Shown here in pieces: positions 57,572-64,000 of a DNA stretch of 64,000 nt. The position numbers and the translations under genes were made by a program. The notes under the pieces are model-generated. The model did not search any database and had not been told where the DNA came from. It saw only the letters and a program-made list of their open reading frames with translations. This stretch comes from Kineococcus endophyticus (GTDB taxonomy: Bacteria; Actinomycetota; Actinomycetes; Actinomycetales; Kineococcaceae). The number at the start of each line of letters is the position of its first letter. Position 1 is the stretch's first letter. The stretch lies in contig NZ_JBFNQN010000003.1 of the NCBI RefSeq assembly GCF_040796495.1, forward strand, positions 306,167-370,166. The letters run 5' to 3'.

Positions 57572-58978
57572 GTGAGCGAGTCCACCACCCTGCAGCGCCG
57601 ACGTTTCCTGGGACTGGTCCTGGCCGGGACCCTCGTGCCCGCCGCCACCGCGGCCTGCGCCGCCTCCGGCGGGAACGAGGACTCCGGCGACTCCGGTCCC
57701 ACCGGGGAGGTCAGCGAGCAGAACCCGTTCGGCGTCGCGAAGGGGGCGGCCGTCGACGCCGTCATCTTCGACGGCGGCTACGGCACCGACTACGTCTCCT
57801 TCGCGGCCGCGAAGTACGCCGACCTGCACGACGGCGGAAAGCTGACGGTGTCGCCCTCGACCCAGATCGCGCAGGAGCTGCAGCCCCGCTTCGTCGGCGG
57901 CAACCCGCCGGACCTGCTCGACAACTCCGGCGCGAACGCCATCGGCCTGGCGACGATCGCCGCGCAGCTCGAGGACCTCACCCCGCTCACCAAGGCCAAG
58001 AACACCGACGGCGACGTCATCGCCGACACCCTCTACCCGGGGATGCTCGACGACGGCACCTACGACGGCCGCCTCGTGCAGCTGAACTACGTCCTCACCG
58101 TCTACGGCCTCTGGTACTCCAAGTCCCTGTTCGACGCCAACGGCTGGAAGGCCCCCGCCACCTGGGACGACGCCCTGGCCCTCGGCGCCTCCGCCAAGGA
58201 GAAGGGCAAGTACCTCTTCTGCTGGGGCAAGGAGGCCGCGTCGTACTACCTCACGCTGGCCGTCGACTCGGCCGTCAAGGAGGGCGGGGACGAGGTGCGC
58301 GTCGCCCTCGGCAACCTCGAGGCGAACGCGTGGAGCCATCCCGCGGTCCAGGCCGTGTTCGGGAAGATGTCCGAGGCCGTCAAGGCCGGCTACTTCCGGC
58401 CCGGTGGCGCCGGCACCCAGTTCACCGCGGCCCAGGCCCAGTGGAGCCAGGCGCAGGAGGCGATCCTGTACCCGTCGGGTTCGTGGATCGAGAACGAGAT
58501 GAAGTCCCAGACCGCCCCCGACTTCCAGATGACGGGCGCGCCGCCGCCCTCGGTGACCTCCGGTGCCGCCATGCCGGCCACCGCCTTCCACGCCAGCGCG
58601 GGCGAGCCGTTCGTCGTCCCGAGCAAGGGGAAGAACAAGGCCGGCGGCATGGAGGTCCTGCGGATCATGCTGTCGAAGGAGGCGGCGACGAACTTCGCCA
58701 AGACGAAGCTGTCCTCCACCGTCGTCAAGGACACCGTGCCGGAGGACGCCTTCGGCTCGACCGCGCTGGCCTCGCAGATCGCCATGCTGAACGCGGCGGG
58801 GGAGGACACCTACACGTTCAACTTCAACGACGTGTACGGGTTCACGAGCCAGAACAACGTGCTCTGGAACGGGTTCCTGTCCGGCCAGCTCGACGTCGCC
58901 GGTCTCACCAGCGGCCTGCAGCAGCAGTTCGACCAGACCCGCGAGGACTCCAGCATCGTCAAGGTCAAGGTGTCGTGA
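57572..58978 (+). CDS. ngcE: Sugar ABC transporter substrate-binding lipoprotein, NgcE-like
   Basis: 468-residue periplasmic-type binding protein. The N-terminus has a Tat-like TTLQRRRFLGLVLAG motif and a lipobox ending at Cys30 (TAACAAS), so it is a lipid-anchored extracellular receptor. FDGGYGTDYVSFAAAKYADLH, PPDLLDNSGANAIG and LYPSGSWIENEMKSQTAPDF fit the Streptomyces NgcE group, which binds GlcNAc and N,N'-diacetylchitobiose. It is followed by two permeases and a sugar kinase in overlapping order; no ATPase gene is present, so a shared MsiK-like ATPase elsewhere must energise it. Confidence 0.87.
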   Translation: MSESTTLQRRRFLGLVLAGTLVPAATAACAASGGNEDSGDSGPTGEVSEQNPFGVAKGAAVDAVIFDGGYGTDYVSFAAAKYADLHDGGKLTVSPSTQIAQELQPRFVGGNPPDLLDNSGANAIGLATIAAQLEDLTPLTKAKNTDGDVIADTLYPGMLDDGTYDGRLVQLNYVLTVYGLWYSKSLFDANGWKAPATWDDALALGASAKEKGKYLFCWGKEAASYYLTLAVDSAVKEGGDEVRVALGNLEANAWSHPAVQAVFGKMSEAVKAGYFRPGGAGTQFTAAQAQWSQAQEAILYPSGSWIENEMKSQTAPDFQMTGAPPPSVTSGAAMPATAFHASAGEPFVVPSKGKNKAGGMEVLRIMLSKEAATNFAKTKLSSTVVKDTVPEDAFGSTALASQIAMLNAAGEDTYTFNFNDVYGFTSQNNVLWNGFLSGQLDVAGLTSGLQQQFDQTREDSSIVKVKVS

Positions 58979-59982
58979 GCGCGCTGCCCGGCACCCCGAC
59001 CCGCGTCACCGGCCGGGGGGCCTCCCGCCCCCCGGCGGCGACGCGGAAGCGGTGGACGTTCGACCGGGTCAGCCTCGTGGTCGTCTTCCTCGGGGTGCCG
59101 GTCGCGCTCTACCTGCTGTTCGTCCTCTACCCCTTCACGCAGGCGGCGTGGTACTCCCTCACCTCCTGGTCGGGGTTCACCTCGACGCAGGAGTTCATCG
59201 GGCTGGAGAACTACCAGCGGCTGCTGACCGACGGGCTCTTCCTCCAGGCGGTCGGCAACAGCCTCGTCCTGCTGCTCGTCGTGCCCGCGGTGACCCTGGT
59301 CCTGAGCTTCGCCCTCGCCTGCCTGCTGACGTTCGGCGGCTCCTCGACCGGGGCCGTCCGCGGGCTGTCGGGCTCGTCGTTCTACCGCGTCGTGTCGTTC
59401 TTCCCCTACGTCGTGCCGGCCATCGTCGTCGGCATCATCTTCGGGCGGGTCTACGACCCCAGCGCGGGGCTGCTCAACGGGGTCCTCACGGGCCTGGGGC
59501 TCGGCAGGTTCAAGGACTTCGCGTGGCTGGGCGAGCCCTCGACCGCGCTGTGGGCGGTGGTCGTCGTCATCGTCTGGAGCTTCGTCGGGTTCTACATGGT
59601 CCTGTTCGTCGCCTCGATCCGCGCCATCCCGGCCGAGATCTTCGAGGCGGCACGCATCGACGGCGCCGGCCGGTTCCGGACGGCGGTCTTCATCGCTGCC
59701 CCCGGGATCGCCGGCTCGCTGCGGACGGCGTACGTGTACCTGGGGATCTTCGCCCTCGACGCCTTCGTGTTCCTCGCGGCGATGAACCCCGACGGCGGGC
59801 CGGGCAACTCGACCCTCGTCATCACCCAGCAGATCTTCTCGACGGCGTTCAAGGAGGGCCGCTTCGGGCTGGCCTGCGCGATGGGGGTGGTGCTGGCCGT
59901 GCTGACCTTCGCCTTCACCGGTCTGGTGCTCGGGGTCGGCCAGGCGCTGGCCCGCCGGAACGCCCGGGGGGCACGCGCATGA
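58975..59982 (+). CDS. ngcF: Sugar ABC permease, NgcF-like
   Basis: 335-residue inner-membrane permease (MalF-type, carbohydrate uptake family 1) with six core helices after a 25-residue polar N-terminus. The EAA loop AIPAEIFEAARIDGAGRFRTAVFIAAPG, which docks the ATPase, is near residue 220. GTG 58975 overlaps the ngcE stop by 4 nt, and ngcG overlaps its own stop by 4 nt. Confidence 0.9.
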   Translation: MSALPGTPTRVTGRGASRPPAATRKRWTFDRVSLVVVFLGVPVALYLLFVLYPFTQAAWYSLTSWSGFTSTQEFIGLENYQRLLTDGLFLQAVGNSLVLLLVVPAVTLVLSFALACLLTFGGSSTGAVRGLSGSSFYRVVSFFPYVVPAIVVGIIFGRVYDPSAGLLNGVLTGLGLGRFKDFAWLGEPSTALWAVVVVIVWSFVGFYMVLFVASIRAIPAEIFEAARIDGAGRFRTAVFIAAPGIAGSLRTAYVYLGIFALDAFVFLAAMNPDGGPGNSTLVITQQIFSTAFKEGRFGLACAMGVVLAVLTFAFTGLVLGVGQALARRNARGARA

Positions 59983-60869
59983 GCGCCGACACCCGGGTCG
60001 CCACCACCGCGGCCCCCGCCCGTCCCGAGCGGCGTGGCCCGTCGGGGGAGCGGACCGTCGCGGTCACCTCGCACACCGTGCTGGGCATCTGGTCGCTGCT
60101 GGTCCTGCTGCCCTTCGCCTGGACGGTCGTCTCCAGCTTCAAGACGAACCGGGAGATCTTCGCCTCGCCGTTCTCGCTGCCCAGCGAGTGGCGGTACCAG
60201 AACTACGTCGACGCCTGGAACACCGCCGGCATCGGGTCGTACTTCTTCAACTCGGTCGTCGTGGTCTTCTCCGCGCTCGTGCTGACGATGGTCATGGGGG
60301 CGATGTCGGCGTACGTGCTGGCGCGGTTCGACTTCCGCGGCCGCACGGTGCTGCGCTACCTCATCGTCGCGGGGCTCACGTTCCCGGTCTTCCTGGCGGT
60401 CGTCCCGCTGTTCTTCATCCTCCAGCAGGTCGGTGTCCTCAACACCCTGCCGGGGCTGATCCTCAGCTACGCCACCTACGCCTACCCCTTCACGGTGTTC
60501 TTCCTGCTGAGCTTCTTCGAGGAGCTGCCGGGGGAGATCGCCGAGGCGGCCTCGATCGACGGCGCGAGCGAGTGGCGGACCTTCTTCCAGGTCATGCTGC
60601 CGATGGCCGGACCGGGGATGGCGGCCGTGGCCATCCTGAACTTCGTCGGGTTGTGGAACCAGTTCCTGCTGCCGGTGGTCCTGAACTCCGACCGCAGCAA
60701 CTACGTCCTCACCCAGGGGCTCGCGGCGTTCGCGTCCCAGGCCGGGTACGACGTGAACTTCGGTGCCCTGTTCGCCGGCGCCGTCATGACGGTGGTCCCG
60801 GTGCTCGTGGTCTACCTCGTGTTCCAGCGCCGCCTGCAGGGTGCGGTGTCGGCCGGCGGGCTCAAGTGA
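59979..60869 (+). CDS. ngcG: Sugar ABC permease, NgcG-like
   Basis: 296-residue MalG-type permease with six helices. The EAA loop ELPGEIAEAASIDGASEWRTFFQVMLP is near residue 182. It partners the preceding permease to form the transmembrane channel. ATG 59979 overlaps the ngcF stop (ATGA), and the kinase GTG at 60866 overlaps its stop. Confidence 0.9.
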   Translation: MSADTRVATTAAPARPERRGPSGERTVAVTSHTVLGIWSLLVLLPFAWTVVSSFKTNREIFASPFSLPSEWRYQNYVDAWNTAGIGSYFFNSVVVVFSALVLTMVMGAMSAYVLARFDFRGRTVLRYLIVAGLTFPVFLAVVPLFFILQQVGVLNTLPGLILSYATYAYPFTVFFLLSFFEELPGEIAEAASIDGASEWRTFFQVMLPMAGPGMAAVAILNFVGLWNQFLLPVVLNSDRSNYVLTQGLAAFASQAGYDVNFGALFAGAVMTVVPVLVVYLVFQRRLQGAVSAGGLK

Positions 60870-61849
60870 CGCCAGCCCCCTCCGGGGTGGTGCTGGCCCT
60901 GGACGCCGGGGGCAGCACGACCCGGGCCCTCGTCCTCGACCCGGCCGGGCATCCCCTGGCCCGCGCCGGGTCCGGGCCGGGGAACCCCTCGGCCGTGGGC
61001 GTCGAGGCGGCCCTGGGCGCGCTGCGCGACGCCGTGGTGCAAGCCCTCGCCGGGGCCGGCGTCACCGGCGGCGACGTACGGTCCACCGTGCTGGCGACCG
61101 CGGGCTCGGACCGGCTCGTGCCGCGGGACCGCCTCGTCGACCACCTCGGTCTGGACCCCGGCGCCCCGTTCCGCCGGGTGTCGGACCTGCTCGCGATGTT
61201 CCACTCCGCGATCCCCGACGACGGGGACCACGACACCGGCGCGGCCCTCGTGGCCGGCACCGGCTCGGTCGCCGCCCGGGTCCGCGACGGCGCCCTGGAA
61301 CGGGTCGTCGGCGGCAACGGCTGGCTCCTCGGCGACGCCGGGGCGGGGTTCTGGATGGGGCGCGAGGTCGCCCGGGCCGTGACCTCCGACCTCGACGGGA
61401 CGGGCCCCGCGACCGCGCTGACCCCGGCGCTCCTCGCCGAGTTCGGGCTCGTCGACGACCGACGCCCCCGCGAGGGGCGCGCGTTCGTGCTGGGGGAGAT
61501 CGTCGACCTCGTCTACGGCACGGACCCCGTCCGGCTGGCCCGGCTGGCCCCCGCCTGCTTCACCGCGGCCGACGCGGGCGATCCGGTGGCCGAGGCCGTC
61601 GTGACCGCGGCGCAGGAGGAGCTGGCCGCGCTCGTGCGCGCCGTCGACGGGCCGGGGCCTCTCGTCGTGGGCGGCGGGGTGTGGCGGCGCGGTGCCGAAG
61701 GGTCCCCGGCCCCGGGCCTGCGCGCGGCCCTCGCCGGCCGGACCGTGCTGCCCGCCGAGGACGGTCTGCTCGGCGCCGCTGCGCTGGCGCTGCGCGCGAT
61801 CGGCCTGCCGACCGACGCCCTGGAGGCGTTGCGCCGCAGCGCGGGGTGA
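60866..61849 (+). CDS. N-acetylglucosamine kinase-like BadF/BadG ATPase
   Basis: 327-residue ASKHA-fold kinase. Phosphate 1 LALDAGGSTTRALVLD (residues 9-24), phosphate 2 / adenosine VAGTGSVAARV and GGNGWLLGDAGAGFWMGREV, and the C-terminal VVGGGVWRRG match the BadF/BadG/BcrA/BcrD family that includes GlcNAc kinases. It should phosphorylate the imported amino sugar in the cytoplasm. Last gene of the importer operon, coupled by GTGA. nagA and nagB are not in the window. Confidence 0.88.
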   Translation: MTPAPSGVVLALDAGGSTTRALVLDPAGHPLARAGSGPGNPSAVGVEAALGALRDAVVQALAGAGVTGGDVRSTVLATAGSDRLVPRDRLVDHLGLDPGAPFRRVSDLLAMFHSAIPDDGDHDTGAALVAGTGSVAARVRDGALERVVGGNGWLLGDAGAGFWMGREVARAVTSDLDGTGPATALTPALLAEFGLVDDRRPREGRAFVLGEIVDLVYGTDPVRLARLAPACFTAADAGDPVAEAVVTAAQEELAALVRAVDGPGPLVVGGGVWRRGAEGSPAPGLRAALAGRTVLPAEDGLLGAAALALRAIGLPTDALEALRRSAG

Positions 61850-61864
61850 GCAGGCGGCCCGTGG

Positions 61865-62467
61865 TCAGGCGCGGGAGACGAGCTGGACCGCCAGCACGAC
61901 CATCACGACCGCGACGACGACGTCGAGCACGCGCCAGGCGGCGGGGCGGGCGAACACGGGGCGCAGGAGTCGGGCGCCGCGTCCGAGGAGCGTGAACCAC
62001 ACGACGCTGCCGAGGGCGGCGCCCGCCCCGAACCACCAGCGGTCGGCGCCGTGGGCCGCCGCGACCGAGCCGAGCAGGACGACGGTGTCGAGGTAGACGT
62101 GCGGGTTCAGCCACGTCAGGGCGGCCGTGGTCGCCACCACCCGCGCCAGCGGGACGGCCGCTCCCGAGGTGTCCGCACGCAACGCCCCCGGCCGCCACGC
62201 CCGCCGCAGCGCGAGGGCGCCGTAGGCCAGGAGGAACGCCGCCCCCGCCAGCCGCAGCACCGTCAGCACACCCGGCGCCGCGGTGACGAGAGCGCCCGCC
62301 CCCGCGACCCCGACGCCGATGAGCAGCACGTCGCTGACGATGCACACCGCCACGACGGCGCCGACGTGCTCACCGCGGACCCCCTGCTGGATGACGAAGG
62401 TGTTCTGGGCGCCGATGGCGACGATGAGGGACAGCCCGAAGGCCAGCCCGGCGAGGAGGGTGAGCAC
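61865..62467 (-). CDS. lysE: LysE/ArgO-type amino-acid exporter
   Basis: 200-residue membrane protein with about six helices. The N-terminal LLAGLAFGLSLIVAIGAQNTFVIQQGVRGEHV and the later TAALTWLNPHVYLDTVVLLGS are the conserved LysE signatures. It exports lysine and arginine. GTG 62467 is seven bases from a minus-strand TACCGT (62480-62475), a leaderless start. It is divergent from its LysG-type activator, the classic pair. Its end is 15 bases from the convergent kinase gene. Confidence 0.94.
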   Translation of the reverse strand: MLTLLAGLAFGLSLIVAIGAQNTFVIQQGVRGEHVGAVVAVCIVSDVLLIGVGVAGAGALVTAAPGVLTVLRLAGAAFLLAYGALALRRAWRPGALRADTSGAAVPLARVVATTAALTWLNPHVYLDTVVLLGSVAAAHGADRWWFGAGAALGSVVWFTLLGRGARLLRPVFARPAAWRVLDVVVAVVMVVLAVQLVSRA

Positions 62468-62474
62468 GTCCCCG

Positions 62475-62531
62475 ACGGTAGGGACCGGTGTGCCCGCACT
62501 CCAGCTCAGGAATCTGTCGCAGCTTTAGCAT
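62475..62531. promoter_or_regulatory. Divergent lysE/lysG promoters
   Basis: Minus-strand TACCGT (62480-62475) and plus-strand TAGCAT (62526-62531) are 7 and 6 bases from their start codons, so both mRNAs appear leaderless. The 70-bp gap between start codons must also hold the LysG binding site, but I see no clear T-N11-A palindrome. Confidence 0.6.
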
Positions 62532-62537
62532 CGCTTC

Positions 62538-63404
62538 ATGAGCGAGGGCGTCGACTGGGACCTGGCGCAGCTGCGCACGCTGACGGCGGTCGTCGCGGAG
62601 GGCTCGTTCGAGGCCGCCGCGAGGACCCTGCACGTCACGCCGTCCGCGGTCAGCCAGCGCCTGCGGGCCCTCGAGACCGCCGCCGGCCGTCCCCTCCTCG
62701 TGCGCAGCCGACCGCCGCGCCCCACGGAGGCCGGGCAGGCCGTGCTCCGGCTGGCGCGCGAGGTGGACCTGCTCGCCGCCGAGACCGAGCGGGCGGTCCG
62801 GCCGGCCGACGCGCTGACCGTCCTGCCGGTCGCCGTCAACGCCGACTCCCTCGCGACGTGGTTCCTGCCCGCGCTCGCGCCGCTGGCGGGGGAGTTCTGC
62901 TTCGACCTGCGCCGGGAGGACCAGGAGCGGACGCACGAACTGCTGCGCGAGGGCAGCGTCGTCGCGGCCGTGACGACCGAGGCCGACCCGGTGCCCGGTT
63001 GCCGGGCCACCCGCCTCGGTGCCGTGCACTACCAGCCGTTCGCGACCGCCGGGTTCGTCCGCCGGTGGTTCCCCGACGGGGTCGACACGGCCGCGCTGGC
63101 CCGCGCACCCCTCGTCGTGTTCGACCGCGACGACGACCTGCAGGACAGCTGGTTGCGCCGGTACGGCAGCCCCGGCGGTCCCCGGCACCACGTCCCCGCC
63201 ACGGCCGACCACGGGCAGGCCGTGCGGCTGGGGTTCGGCTGGGGGCTGCTGCTGCCCGAGCAGGTCACCACCGAGCTGCAGGACCCGCTCGTCGATCTCG
63301 ACCCCGGCGGCGGGCTGGACGTCGACCTGCACTGGCAGCGGTGGAAGGTGGGGTCGCCCTCGCTCGACCGGCTGAGCGCGGCGGTGCTGGCGGCGTGGCG
63401 CTGA
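62538..63404 (+). CDS. lysG: LysR-family activator LysG/ArgP
   Basis: 288-residue LysR-type regulator. The winged HTH (LAQLRTLTAVVAEGSFEAAARTLHVTPSAVSQRLRALE, residues 8-45) is followed by a periplasmic-binding-like sensor with the ArgP/LysG-specific NADSLATWFLPALAPL and VTTEADPVPGCRATRLGAVHY. It activates lysE when lysine or arginine accumulates. ATG 62538, six bases after TAGCAT. Divergent from lysE. Confidence 0.94.
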   Translation: MSEGVDWDLAQLRTLTAVVAEGSFEAAARTLHVTPSAVSQRLRALETAAGRPLLVRSRPPRPTEAGQAVLRLAREVDLLAAETERAVRPADALTVLPVAVNADSLATWFLPALAPLAGEFCFDLRREDQERTHELLREGSVVAAVTTEADPVPGCRATRLGAVHYQPFATAGFVRRWFPDGVDTAALARAPLVVFDRDDDLQDSWLRRYGSPGGPRHHVPATADHGQAVRLGFGWGLLLPEQVTTELQDPLVDLDPGGGLDVDLHWQRWKVGSPSLDRLSAAVLAAWR

Positions 63405-63450
63405 CGCGCTCCGCTCGCGGTGCGCGGCGTGCGGGACGACCCTGACCTGC

Positions 63451-63939
63451 GTGAGCGAATCCTGCTGGGACTACCCGCGTCCGCCGCGGCTCGAACCCGC
63501 GCGCCGGCGCGTGCGCATCCACGACCCCGAGGGCCGGCTGATCGTCGACGTCCTGCCCGCCGAGCAGGCGCCACGGGCGTGGCGCGTGCTGGAGACCTCG
63601 CACCCGCCGACGTACTACGTCGCGGCCGACGCCGTGCTCCCCGGTGCGGTCCGCCCCGCGGAGGGTCGGAGCTGGTGCGAGTGGAAGGGGCAGGCGTCCT
63701 ACGTCGACCTCGTCGGTGAGGACGGACGGGTGCTGCGACCACGGGCCGCCTGGTTCTACCGGCAGCCGACCCCGGCGTTCGCGGCGCTGCAGGGGGCTCT
63801 GTCGTTCTACCCCTCGGGGGTGCGCTGCCTGCTCGACGACGAGGAGGTCCAGGCGCAGGAGGGGGACTTCTACGGCGGGTGGATCAGTTCGGAGGTGACC
63901 GGCCCGTTCAAGGGCGCACCGGGCACGATGGGCTGGTGA
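63451..63939 (+). CDS. DUF427 family protein
   Basis: 162-residue soluble protein: VRIHDPEGRLIVDVLPAEQAPRAWRVLETSHPPTYYVA, then the hallmark SWCEWKGQASYVDL and AAWFYRQPTPAFAALQGALSFYP motifs of DUF427, a compact beta fold. The function is unknown. GTG 63451 has GACCCT (63438-63443) seven bases upstream. A C-terminal FYGGWISSEVTGPFKG pattern is also typical of the family. The last gene of the window, followed by a G12/C8 tract. Confidence 0.9.
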   Translation: MSESCWDYPRPPRLEPARRRVRIHDPEGRLIVDVLPAEQAPRAWRVLETSHPPTYYVAADAVLPGAVRPAEGRSWCEWKGQASYVDLVGEDGRVLRPRAAWFYRQPTPAFAALQGALSFYPSGVRCLLDDEEVQAQEGDFYGGWISSEVTGPFKGAPGTMGW

Positions 63940-63948
63940 CCTGGCGTC

Positions 63949-63970
63949 GGGGGGGGGGGGCGCCCCCCCC
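63949..63970. repeat. G12 / CG / C8 homopolymer hairpin
   Basis: Twelve consecutive G (63949-63960), CG, then eight C (63963-63970). The two tracts are self-complementary, so the region can form a hairpin. It lies ten bases after the DUF427 stop codon. Homopolymers of this length are prone to slippage and to sequencing error. Confidence 0.8.
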
Positions 63971-64000
63971 GCCGCAGCTATTACTGTTCGCCTCCATCGA

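Noticed and set aside
57572..60869. A maltose or xylose importer
   Set aside because: The binding protein and the adjacent GlcNAc-type kinase and SIS protein fit the Ngc group better; no alpha-glucosidase or xylose genes are present.

Overview
The window is a very GC-rich (well over 70 %), densely coded actinobacterial chromosome segment with about 57 protein genes, no rRNA or tRNA genes, no CRISPR array and no insertion sequence. WhiD/WhiB3-like and BldM-like developmental regulators, an extended S9 protein, an LAxTG wall-anchored 5'-nucleotidase and the order groES-groEL / whiD / bldM / sigma / anti-sigma / guaB / guaB3 place it in the Actinomycetes. A Kineococcus-like (Kineosporiales) host is my guess from recollection, not something the sequence proves.

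Layout. 0.1-5 kb: SixA-type phosphatase, ABC-F ATPase, rplM-rpsI with a structured leader and two tandem hairpins, glmM. 5-15.4 kb: double GNAT, coaA divergent from glmS, acpS, NAD(P)HX repair enzyme, then an overlapping chain alr-hydrolase-tsaE-hydrolase-tsaB. 15.4-20 kb: MFS carrier, orphan alpha/alpha-toroid protein, a GNAT-RimI fusion, a THUMP-like methyltransferase. 20-30 kb: groES (two CIRCE operators), groEL, whiD, MerR, bldM, sigma factor, membrane anti-sigma protein, guaB, guaB3. 30-44 kb: SDR, MFS, an asymmetric heterodimeric ABC exporter, guaA, Lrp, rhodanese, PadR-DUF1048, hydrolase, methyltransferase, MocR regulator, SURF1-DUF3817-NUDIX. 45-54 kb: wall-anchored nucleotidase, an unusually structured intergenic region, MMPL-TetR, pcrA, hydrolase, nitrilase. 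54-62 kb: an amino-sugar locus (GH29 fucosidase, RpiR, SIS protein, NgcEFG-type importer, sugar kinase). 62-64 kb: divergent lysE/lysG, a DUF427 protein and a G12/C8 tract.

Common themes. Many genes start 6-8 nt after a TANNNT (or close) -10 hexamer, implying leaderless mRNAs; this fixes several start codons. Operons are packed with 4-nt GTGA/ATGA overlaps, and most convergent pairs abut or overlap, so the 241-bp structured gap at 47.0-47.3 kb stands out. glmM, glmS and the GlcNAc locus all concern amino sugars; guaB, guaB3 and guaA cover GMP synthesis; tsaE, tsaB and the RimI fusion are parts of the usual tsaE-tsaB-rimI-tsaD cluster, here split with tsaD absent.

The best candidates for something undescribed are: (1) a cytoplasmic fucosidase plus GlcNAc-importer locus that looks like salvage of fucosylated GlcNAc; (2) a nested palindromic element at 47189-47252 whose 14-bp arm recurs at the left edge; (3) an 86-nt potentially multi-branched structure at 47042-47127; (4) the GNAT-RimI fusion.
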